This document shows, piece after piece, positions 8,245-15,065 of a stretch of DNA of 64,000 bases (position 1 is its first letter; each line of letters opens with the position of its first letter). Made by a program: the position numbers and the translations under genes. The notes beneath the pieces are model-generated. The model was not told the origin of the DNA and made no database searches. It saw only the letters and a program-made list of their open reading frames with translations. Source of the stretch: Sulfidibacterium sp964549335 (GTDB lineage: Bacteria > Bacteroidota > Bacteroidia > Bacteroidales > F082); assembly GCA_964549335.1 (NCBI GenBank), contig CAZJUQ010000054.1, positions 62,001 to 126,000 on the forward strand, given 5' to 3'.

Positions 8245-8918
8245 AGGTAGAAACAAACGGTATAATGATAGAGCGCCTCCAAGAAAAAGATATTGAACTG
8301 GTAAGAGAATGGCGCAATTCGGATTACATTCGCAATTTTATGAACTTCAGGGAATATATTACTCCCGAAATGCAAAAAAAATGGTTCGAAAGCATAAACA
8401 ACTTTAACAATTTTTATTTTATCATCCACTACAAGGGTAAAAAAGTAGGTTTGGGAAACATTAAAAACGTTAATTGGGAAGAGCGTTCGGGCGAAGCAGG
8501 TGTGTTTGTCGTCGACAAAAACTTACTGGGATCGTTTTTACCCGTTGTGGGAGCATTAACCATGAGTTCTCTCGTCTTCGATATCTTCGATTTCCATAAA
8601 CTGTATGCCCAAATCAGAGTGGATAATAAACGGGCAAAAAAGTTCAACCGTGTATTCGGCTACAAAATGTTGCCCGGCGAAGAGAATAAAGAGAGTCAAA
8701 TGCACATTTTATCAAAAGAGGATTTTTACAAAAGCACGAAAAAGTTCTTTATTTTGATGAAGACAATGGGGTTCAGCACAAAAAACCTTAAAATAGTAAT
8801 AGAACCCGTCGATTTTGAAACCGATTTTGCAGAACGCATTATTAAACTCATAGAACAATCGCCCTTACTTTTCGACGTAAAAAGAACGGGAAACGAGATT
8901 ATTTACACCGAGGTATAA
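8241..8918 (+). CDS. GNAT-family acyltransferase with C-terminal extension
   Basis: A 225-residue protein. Residues about 8-155 look like a GNAT N-acyltransferase of the RimJ/PseH type: IERLQEKDIELVREWRNSDY, a central GEAGVFVVDKN strand and KLYAQIRVDNKRAKKFNRVFGY near the cofactor-binding helix. About 65 further residues have no match I recognise. Similar enzymes acylate amino sugars. Together with the ACP and the GT2 enzyme this suggests acylation of an amino-sugar intermediate, possibly with the ACP as donor; that donor choice is speculative. It ends 4 nt before the convergent MEMO gene ends. Confidence 0.75.
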   Translation: MKVETNGIMIERLQEKDIELVREWRNSDYIRNFMNFREYITPEMQKKWFESINNFNNFYFIIHYKGKKVGLGNIKNVNWEERSGEAGVFVVDKNLLGSFLPVVGALTMSSLVFDIFDFHKLYAQIRVDNKRAKKFNRVFGYKMLPGEENKESQMHILSKEDFYKSTKKFFILMKTMGFSTKNLKIVIEPVDFETDFAERIIKLIEQSPLLFDVKRTGNEIIYTEV

Positions 8919-8922
8919 ACCG

Positions 8923-9735
8923 TTACCATACCAATCCGCTCATGTAACCCACAACCCTGCCCGTGTCGTTTGAAACATCGGCGCTTGTGCGATAGTCAAG
9001 CAATGCGGTATTATAGCCATTGTCCGATGCCACCTTTGTAAGGGCTTTTAATCCCGTTATACCGCAAGCCTCACAACCTTCGCCGTACATCTTCACATCC
9101 TTTTTTTCAAACGCCTTTATGCATATGGCATCCAACCACCGGGCGGTAGCCTCTGTATGAAAATGACTCAAATCGCTGCTTATTACCACCGCACAATTAT
9201 CATTACGTAACACCTCCGAAATTATTTCCGCAACCAGATTCATGCCGGCATCACCGTATATCAACTCTACAATGCGGGCTTGCCCGTTATAATGCGCAAT
9301 AAAGGGCATTTGAGTTTCGGTACTGTGCTCTTTGTAATGCGCCTCCTTATTAAAAACAAATGCAAACTTCCCGTGTAATGTTTCCAGCATATCGGTAGCG
9401 GTTTTAAGTATCCCTTGCGGTGTCTCGTAATATTCGGTAAATGCTGCACTTACCCCCTTAAAATAGACATGGTGACTGGGACCTATTACGACGATACACT
9501 GCGGTTTTGAGTTTGCTAATGCTTTGTGTGCCGCATTTGCCGTAAATCCGCTGTAAACATATCCTGCATGAGGCGAAATTACGGCACGCGGTTTCTTGTT
9601 CATGTAAGAGTATCCTTTTACCAAGGGCAAATTTTTATTAAAAACCTCTATAAGCCTGTCAATTTCGACACGCGATGACGGATAAAACATGCCGCTGTTT
9701 CCGGCTTTACGGTATTTTTCAAATATCAGTTCCAT
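8923..9735 (-). CDS. amrB: MEMO1-family protein (AmmeMemoRadiSam system protein B)
   Basis: A 270-residue MEMO-family protein, structurally related to LigB-type non-haem iron dioxygenases. Conserved metal-site residues are visible in SPHAGYVYSG, GPSHHVYF, SSDLSHFHTE and the YGEGCEACG cysteine loop. Its reaction is unknown in bacteria. It is the last gene of a three-gene operon; its ATG at 9735 lies inside the end of the radical-SAM gene (10-nt overlap), which supports translational coupling. An in-frame TTG at 9768 would add 11 residues not expected in the family. Confidence 0.9.
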   Translation of the reverse strand: MELIFEKYRKAGNSGMFYPSSRVEIDRLIEVFNKNLPLVKGYSYMNKKPRAVISPHAGYVYSGFTANAAHKALANSKPQCIVVIGPSHHVYFKGVSAAFTEYYETPQGILKTATDMLETLHGKFAFVFNKEAHYKEHSTETQMPFIAHYNGQARIVELIYGDAGMNLVAEIISEVLRNDNCAVVISSDLSHFHTEATARWLDAICIKAFEKKDVKMYGEGCEACGITGLKALTKVASDNGYNTALLDYRTSADVSNDTGRVVGYMSGLVW

Positions 9736-10712
9736 ACTCCGTCGATTTTTGTACCACAATATTTGCATTTTCCGTCAACCAAACTGTTTTTCGAGATATA
9801 ATATCCCCTTCTGACTATCAACTCTTTTCCGCAACCCGGACAAGTTGTTATTGCCGGCTCTGAAACATTTCCTTTATAAACATATTTCAACCCCCTTTTC
9901 TTACCGGTTTCGTAAGCTCTTTGTAAAGATTGCAAACTCGTATGGTTTTTATCCGTCATTTTGTAATGGGGATAAAAAGCCGAAATATGCCAAGGGGTAC
10001 TATTTCCAAGCTCGCCGGCAATAAATCCGGCAATGTCGTCCAACTGCGAACCGCCATCGTTTTCGCCTGGCACAACAAGTGTTGTAACCTCTATCCAGAA
10101 ACCGTTTTTTCTCAACAATTTCAAAGTGTCAAGCACCCCTTCAAGAGTTCCTTTCAAGGTTTTTTTATAATATGCGGCATCAAAACTTTTCAGGTCAACA
10201 TTAAAAGCGTCTATTATCCCCATCATGTCATTAATAACCTCTTCTGACTCCATTCCGTTGGTAACAAAGACGTTTTTTATCCCTTTTGATTTTGCCAATA
10301 GAGCCGTATCGCGGGCAAAAGGATAAAACACCGAGGGCTCGTTATAAGTATATGCTATTGTTTTACAGTTGTTTTTTAGGGCAAGAGCAACAATTTGTGC
10401 GGGAGTAACCTCTTGGGAGAAAGAGAGGTCGCCGGTTTGCGAAATTTGCCAGTTTTGACAAAACGGACATTGCAAATTACATCCCACAGTACCAATGGAG
10501 AGTGCGGTGGAACCGGGCAAAAAATGGTACAACGGCTTTTTTTCCACAGGATCGATATTCAGGGCTGCCACTTTACCGTAAACCAAATTCTCAAGTGCGC
10601 CCTTTTCGTTTTTATTAACACCGCAAATGCCGGTTTGCCCCTCCTTCAAATTGCAATAATGGCGGCAAAGCAGACACCTTATCCCTTTTGATGTTTGTTG
10701 ATAATATGTCAT
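9726..10712 (-). CDS. amrS: AmmeMemoRadiSam system radical SAM enzyme
   Basis: A 328-residue radical-SAM protein related to pyruvate formate-lyase activases. It has an N-terminal cysteine cluster (CLLCRHYCNLKEG, ICGV), the core CxxxCxxC in GCNLQCPFCQNW, and a C-terminal zinc ribbon (CPGC...CKYCG). The AMMECR1 gene overlaps its start by 4 nt (ATGA) and the MEMO gene overlaps its end by 10 nt. Gene fusion and clustering of these three families across bacteria and archaea imply a shared reaction. I cannot assign a substrate from the sequence. Confidence 0.92.
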   Translation of the reverse strand: MTYYQQTSKGIRCLLCRHYCNLKEGQTGICGVNKNEKGALENLVYGKVAALNIDPVEKKPLYHFLPGSTALSIGTVGCNLQCPFCQNWQISQTGDLSFSQEVTPAQIVALALKNNCKTIAYTYNEPSVFYPFARDTALLAKSKGIKNVFVTNGMESEEVINDMMGIIDAFNVDLKSFDAAYYKKTLKGTLEGVLDTLKLLRKNGFWIEVTTLVVPGENDGGSQLDDIAGFIAGELGNSTPWHISAFYPHYKMTDKNHTSLQSLQRAYETGKKRGLKYVYKGNVSEPAITTCPGCGKELIVRRGYYISKNSLVDGKCKYCGTKIDGVWN

Positions 10713-11272
10713 CTCTCCTCCTCAAAAATTTCAACTTCGAAACGGTAAATACCGGGGTGACTGTATATGCAGTCGCCCTCAAGTCCCGCTTTAAGACAAA
10801 GATGATAAAAGAACACATCGAAAGAGGGTAACTTGTCCCAAACCTGAGGCAAAAACACTGCCCTTCTGAATCCTTTCGATAGTATTATGCCGTCTTTCCC
10901 GGGGACAAGAAGACCTTTAAGTTCGTCAACACTGCTATAAATAACCTCTTCCGGTTTCGACAAAAGCGAAATTTCTATGGAGATATCCTCCATTTCATCC
11001 GGTTCCACCGGTTGGAACCTGCTGTCGCTGAATGCCGCCGCACGGGCATTGTGAATTATATCGTCCAACAACATGCGGTGTGCTTCAATACTTCCTATAC
11101 AGCCGCGCAATTGTCCCTCTTTGTTGAGGGTAACAAAAACGGCACCGGGTTCGGCAAGACGTGGATATCGCCCTGTCAAATACTCCTTGTCTATCAGTTT
11201 TGCGCCTGTCAGCTTTTCCATTATCGCCTTCCGCGCAACATCAAGCATCGCTTTTTTTAACGAATCTTCCAT
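10709..11272 (-). CDS. amrA: AMMECR1-domain protein (AmmeMemoRadiSam system protein A)
   Basis: A 187-residue protein made of a single AMMECR1 domain. The hallmark LRGCIGSIE is present, along with FSDSRFQPVEPDEM and the VLLPQVWDKLPSFD-like segment. It is the first gene of the operon and overlaps the radical-SAM gene by 4 nt. The ATG at 11272 is preferred to a TTG at 11308, which adds a non-conserved basic tail. A TAnnTTTG promoter box lies 48 nt upstream. Its biochemical role is not established. Confidence 0.92.
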   Translation of the reverse strand: MEDSLKKAMLDVARKAIMEKLTGAKLIDKEYLTGRYPRLAEPGAVFVTLNKEGQLRGCIGSIEAHRMLLDDIIHNARAAAFSDSRFQPVEPDEMEDISIEISLLSKPEEVIYSSVDELKGLLVPGKDGIILSKGFRRAVFLPQVWDKLPSFDVFFYHLCLKAGLEGDCIYSHPGIYRFEVEIFEEER

Positions 11273-11320
11273 CGATTTTCCCCTCTTTTTTAAAAAGGCA
11301 AACTTCAAATTTTATACCAA

Positions 11321-11328
11321 CAAAGATA
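11321..11328 (-). promoter_or_regulatory. -7 promoter box of the AMMECR1/MEMO operon
   Basis: The minus strand reads TATCTTTG, a full match to TAnnTTTG, 48 nt before the AMMECR1 ATG. A weak -33 candidate (TCTG) lies 18 nt upstream. Confidence 0.5.
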
Positions 11329-11367
11329 ATAAAAACGATAGGTTAACAGAATATTACAGGCAATAAA

Positions 11368-11399
11368 AAAAGCAAAACCCCTTCCGGAATTTTGCTTTT
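11368..11399 (-). terminator. Intrinsic terminator downstream of the exported basic protein gene
   Basis: A perfect 10-bp inverted repeat AAAAGCAAAA/TTTTGCTTTT (11368-11377 with 11390-11399) with a 12-nt loop starts 22 nt past the stop of the 11422-12438 gene. Its A-rich left arm becomes the U-tract on the minus strand. Confidence 0.65.
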
Positions 11400-11421
11400 C
11401 TCATCTTTCCATTCAAGTCTT

Positions 11422-12438
11422 TCACTGAATGTCAACGGCAATTTTTCTAAAGTCGTTCAAAAGTTTAGTCACTTTGTTTTCAACGCTTTTTATATCTCCC
11501 TGTTTTGAAAGTTCATTCAATTGTTGTTCAATGGCCTCTTCCTTTTTTATGCCTGATTCCAAAGCGGTTTTATCAAATTTAAGGTATTGGAACTTTCCGG
11601 AGCGTTCCAAGAACTTTTTACCCGAGCGGATATCACTGTGAACAAGAGCTGCGGCTTCAGGCAAAATATTTGCGGCTTTATCATACATACCTTTATTGAT
11701 AAATGCTTTAAAATCGTTCGAGAGTGAGGCGGCTTTTTTATTCCGGTTGCTGCGTAATTTGTTAAACGATTCCAACTGGCGGTTTTCCATTCTTCTGAAA
11801 TAGGAAGGAGGCAAATTGTTTTTTGCCGGTTTGGCAGGCTGGTTATGTACCATATGAACCATATGACCGCCGCCGTAATTATTATGGTTTTTCAAAGAGG
11901 ATGTACCGCTATTTCCGTGAGCTTGCGGCTCAATTTTATCGTATTTTCTCAAGTTGGTTTTCATGAGGTTTAAAAATTCGGACAAATTTCCTCTTATCCC
12001 GCTCAACTTTCGCTGATTCGTCATATTTATTTCGGGATTGAAGTCCTTCAGTTTGTTAAAAAGATATTTTTCCCTGTTCAACCTGTCGGTAAGTGTTTGT
12101 ATTTCCAATCTCTTGTTAAAAGCGGCACCCGTATTGGGATTGTGTGTCAATTTTCCGGTTTTAATGTCGTAAAGATTTTTTTCGGACCTGCCTATTTCGT
12201 TTGTCGCCAAAGTTATCAACTTTGAACGCTCTTCAAGTACTTTTGCTTTATTTCCTGAACGGTAAGCCGTTTCCAAAATGCTTTTTGCCGTTTCAAAAGC
12301 CTTTATGTCGTTTTGACGGCTACCCTGAATTTGTGTGGCTGTACCCGTTTGTCCGTTTTTTGAAACCAACTGAGCGTAAATATCGGTCACCGAAAAGGTT
12401 ACCGCTAAAACCAATAAATAAACAATTCTTTTTTTCAT
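11422..12438 (-). CDS. Exported basic coiled-coil protein of unknown function
   Basis: A 338-residue protein starting with a signal peptide (MKKRIVYLLVLAVTFSVTDIYA, cleavage likely after AYA). The mature part is rich in Lys, Arg, Asn and Gln and is predicted helical, with charged stretches such as KAKVLEERSKLITLATNEI. It also contains a Gly/His-rich patch (NYGGGHMVHMVHNQP, about residues 185-200). I recognise no domain. The ATG at 12438 is chosen because it starts the signal peptide; an upstream TTG at 12489 lies in the promoter. It is transcribed alone from a TAnnTTTG box and ends at a clear hairpin terminator. The product should be periplasmic. Confidence 0.7.
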   Translation of the reverse strand: MKKRIVYLLVLAVTFSVTDIYAQLVSKNGQTGTATQIQGSRQNDIKAFETAKSILETAYRSGNKAKVLEERSKLITLATNEIGRSEKNLYDIKTGKLTHNPNTGAAFNKRLEIQTLTDRLNREKYLFNKLKDFNPEINMTNQRKLSGIRGNLSEFLNLMKTNLRKYDKIEPQAHGNSGTSSLKNHNNYGGGHMVHMVHNQPAKPAKNNLPPSYFRRMENRQLESFNKLRSNRNKKAASLSNDFKAFINKGMYDKAANILPEAAALVHSDIRSGKKFLERSGKFQYLKFDKTALESGIKKEEAIEQQLNELSKQGDIKSVENKVTKLLNDFRKIAVDIQ

Positions 12439-12486
12439 AGTCGTGCTTTTTGTTTTACTAAGGTCTATTAAATAACTTTTGTTTTT

Positions 12487-12494
12487 CAAAAATA
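12487..12494 (-). promoter_or_regulatory. -7 promoter box of the exported basic protein gene
   Basis: The minus strand reads TATTTTTG (TAnnTTTG), 48 nt before the ATG at 12438. Confidence 0.45.
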
Positions 12495-12527
12495 ATCAAA
12501 AAAGTATGCCAAAAAGAGTTGGCATCT

Positions 12528-13343
12528 TTATTTCCAGGCTTTGGCTATCAATCCCGTGCCGGTTTTATGAACCATTTTCACATCCAAATAATTAAGCACG
12601 AGAGAAATAGGAAAAGTAACCAGATAATAGAATGGTAAAATAATAAAAAACAGATAAGAAGAATTAAGCATGATAATGGGGTATTTCATACTTAATTTCC
12701 AGGAAATTTTCCCGGGAGTTCCATATTGGTAATAAGCTTCCGTTTTTGAAAAACCGGCTTTTTTCATCTTTTCCTCTATTTCGGCAATGCCGTATCCGTC
12801 TCTTACATGTTCGTCGATAAACGATTCGGTGCCGTCGTGGTCATGGTCGTGCACGTCGCTACCGCCTTGATCCGAAGGAGTTGACACAAGTAACATACCG
12901 CCCTTTTTCATCGATTTGTAATAATTCTTCAAAACTTTAACATCCTCTTCAATATGTTCCATAACGTCAACGCAAAGAATAAGGTCGTACTTATCAGGTT
13001 CCGAAAACCGGGTAAGGTCTGCCACTTCAAAACCGACATTGTTTAAACCGGTACGGCTGAAAAAATTGTTACAATCGTCTATCTGCTCTTGCTTTACGTC
13101 AACACCTTTTATTTTCCAATTCTTGTTTCGGTTGGCCAAATAGAAATCATACTGTCCGAAACCCGAACCTGCATCCAGGATATTGCGCTCGCCCCGGTTT
13201 TCTTTTTCCCACTGTCTCAGAGCTTTACGAATATGCCACGAACGCAACAGCAGCATATCGAGGAGTCTGTAAAACAGTTTTCTTAAAAAGGGTCTTTTGT
13301 TAAATACCGCCCCGAGTTTTCTTTTTACCGGATCGTATTGCAT
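12528..13343 (-). CDS. Class I SAM-dependent methyltransferase with C-terminal membrane segment
   Basis: A 271-residue protein with a Rossmann-type methyltransferase core. Motif I is NILDAGSGFGQYDFYL (about 54-69); an acidic strand end GVDVKQEQIDD and DLILCVDVMEHIEEDVKVL follow. After about residue 215 there is a hydrophobic stretch (YLFFIILPFYYLVTFPISLV), so it probably associates with the inner membrane. A His/Asp-rich loop DVHDHDHDGTE lies near residue 165. The substrate is unknown and could be a lipid or quinone-like molecule. It follows rbfA by 10 nt and is probably co-transcribed with it. Confidence 0.85.
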   Translation of the reverse strand: MQYDPVKRKLGAVFNKRPFLRKLFYRLLDMLLLRSWHIRKALRQWEKENRGERNILDAGSGFGQYDFYLANRNKNWKIKGVDVKQEQIDDCNNFFSRTGLNNVGFEVADLTRFSEPDKYDLILCVDVMEHIEEDVKVLKNYYKSMKKGGMLLVSTPSDQGGSDVHDHDHDGTESFIDEHVRDGYGIAEIEEKMKKAGFSKTEAYYQYGTPGKISWKLSMKYPIIMLNSSYLFFIILPFYYLVTFPISLVLNYLDVKMVHKTGTGLIAKAWK

Positions 13344-13353
13344 ACATTTAAGG

Positions 13354-13695
13354 TTAGTCGTTTTTCAAAAGATTTTCTATTTTTTCGATATAATCGAGCG
13401 AATCGTCAATATAAAAGCGCAATTCAGGTACCGAACGCAACTGGTGCCTGATACGCATTCCGAGCTTACCCCTTATCTCCGGAGTGTGTTTTCGGATATC
13501 CTCCATCAATGCCGCCTGATTTTTTGTGGCAAACAGACTCAAATAGACTTTTGCCAAAGTTAAATCGGGGGTAACCCTCACCTTTGTCACCGTAACCATA
13601 CTATGCCCCGTAACATGTCCCAACTCGCGCTGGAATATCTCTCCCAAATCGCGCATTAACAATTTATTTATCCTTTCTTGCCGTTTTGTTTCCAT
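13354..13695 (-). CDS. rbfA: Ribosome-binding factor A
   Basis: A 113-residue KH-like protein that matures the 30S subunit by binding near the 16S rRNA 5' helix. Family features are the N-terminal METKRQERINKLLMRDLGEIF, VTKVRVTPDLTLAKVYLS and RIRHQLRSVPELRFYIDDS. The length is typical. The start is unambiguous, and a perfect TAnnTTTG promoter box ends only 4 nt upstream of it, so the mRNA is probably leaderless. The methyltransferase gene follows at 10 nt. Confidence 0.95.
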   Translation of the reverse strand: METKRQERINKLLMRDLGEIFQRELGHVTGHSMVTVTKVRVTPDLTLAKVYLSLFATKNQAALMEDIRKHTPEIRGKLGMRIRHQLRSVPELRFYIDDSLDYIEKIENLLKND

Positions 13696-13699
13696 GCTG

Positions 13700-13707
13700 C
13701 AAAAGTA
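13700..13707 (-). promoter_or_regulatory. -7 promoter box abutting the rbfA start codon
   Basis: The minus strand reads TACTTTTG, then CAGC, then ATG. Transcription starting 5-7 nt after the box would begin at or within the start codon. TTTG at 13733-13736 (minus) could be the -33 element, although the 25-nt spacer is longer than usual. Confidence 0.6.
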
Positions 13708-13770
13708 TTATTTTTAACCGAACAGGTTAACACAAAACAAAATGTTCCCACCGTTTAATAATATATTTTT

Positions 13771-14937
13771 TCAAGCCAACATCACGGGAGCCACATATTT
13801 GTCAATGTCCTCCTTATCTATGGTATCACCCGACAAAATAAGTAAGCGTTCCACCACATTGTGCAGTTCGCGTACATTTCCCGACCAATTGAATTCCTGA
13901 AGACGTTTCAAAGCCTCTTCCGTTATTTTTCTCGGAGGTTTTCCTTGAACCGCCGACAATTCATCAATAAAATGTTCAACAAGCAAAGGAATATCCTCTT
14001 TGCGTTGGCGTAAGGCGGGAACATGAAGCACTATCACGCTTAAACGGTGATATAAATCTTCCCTGAAATTTCCTTTTTTTATCTCTTCTTTCAGGTCTTT
14101 GTTTGTAGCGGCTATTACACGAACATCCACCGGAATATCTTTTTCGCCGCCTACTCTTACTATTTTATTCTCTTGCAAAGCCCGCAACACTTTTGCTTGT
14201 GCCGCCAAACTCATATCACCTATTTCGTCCAAAAACAGCGTCCCGCCGCTGGCAAGTTCAAAATCGCCCTTTCTCTGTTTAATTGCCGAAGTAAAAGAGC
14301 CCTTTTCATGTCCGAAAAGTTGACTCTCTATCAACTCGGAAGGTATGGCGGCACAGTTAACCTCAATAAATGGTGATTTTGCCCTGTTGCTCTGTTCGTG
14401 AATTTGCCTTGCCACGAGTTCCTTGCCCGTGCCGTTTTCTCCCGAAATAAGAACACGTGCCGACGTGGGTGCTATTTTCATAATCATCTCCTTCAAATCC
14501 GTAATTGCCTTTGATTTTCCCACAATCTCATACCTTTTCTGAACCTCGCGTTTTAACTTTTTCGTCTCAACAACCAAATCTTTTTTATCAATGGCATTCC
14601 GTACCGTTACCAATAAACGGTTCAAATCGGGAGGCTTTACTATAAAATCGTATGCACCTTTCTTTATGGCATCCACGGCGGTTTCAATGGTTCCGTGCCC
14701 CGAAATCATTATTACGGGACTTTCGCTGAACTTTTGAAGCTTTTGCAATACCTCTATCCCGTCCATTTCAGGCATCTTTATGTCGAGCAATATGGCATCG
14801 TATGCCGTTTCTTGTGCCATCTCCAAAGCATTGGAACCTTTAGCCGCCAAATCAACCTCATATTTCTCAAATTCCAATATCTCTTTTAACGTCCGTCTTA
14901 TGCTGCTCTCATCGTCAACAACCAAAATTTTAGCCAT
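13771..14937 (-). CDS. Sigma-54-type response regulator (NtrC family) lacking a DNA-binding domain
   Basis: A 388-residue protein. A receiver domain occupies about 1-120, with phospho-acceptor D52 in LLDIKMPEMDG. The AAA+ domain (about 140-370) has Walker A GENGTGKE (166-173) and Walker B GGTLFLDEIG (231-240). The sigma-54 contact loop is GSFTSA (213-218) where the family consensus is GAFTGA. The protein ends shortly after the AAA+ lid, with no Fis-type helix-turn-helix, so it cannot bind enhancer DNA in the usual way. It might activate from solution or through a partner. No histidine kinase is adjacent. The gene stands alone, 75 nt upstream of rbfA. Confidence 0.92.
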   Translation of the reverse strand: MAKILVVDDESSIRRTLKEILEFEKYEVDLAAKGSNALEMAQETAYDAILLDIKMPEMDGIEVLQKLQKFSESPVIMISGHGTIETAVDAIKKGAYDFIVKPPDLNRLLVTVRNAIDKKDLVVETKKLKREVQKRYEIVGKSKAITDLKEMIMKIAPTSARVLISGENGTGKELVARQIHEQSNRAKSPFIEVNCAAIPSELIESQLFGHEKGSFTSAIKQRKGDFELASGGTLFLDEIGDMSLAAQAKVLRALQENKIVRVGGEKDIPVDVRVIAATNKDLKEEIKKGNFREDLYHRLSVIVLHVPALRQRKEDIPLLVEHFIDELSAVQGKPPRKITEEALKRLQEFNWSGNVRELHNVVERLLILSGDTIDKEDIDKYVAPVMLA

Positions 14938-15038
14938 ATCGTTTATTGTTTAATTCTCCGCGAAAATAACCAACTTATTGCAATTATCACCACCTAACCC
15001 GCTATTTTGACGCTGTACTTTCAAACCGTAAAAATCAA

Positions 15039-15046
15039 TAACTTTG
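15039..15046 (+). promoter_or_regulatory. -7 promoter box of the FG-GAP protein gene
   Basis: TAACTTTG matches TAnnTTTG and ends 19 nt before the ATG at 15066. Confidence 0.5.
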
Positions 15047-15065
15047 TAAAAATTTATCGTGAACA

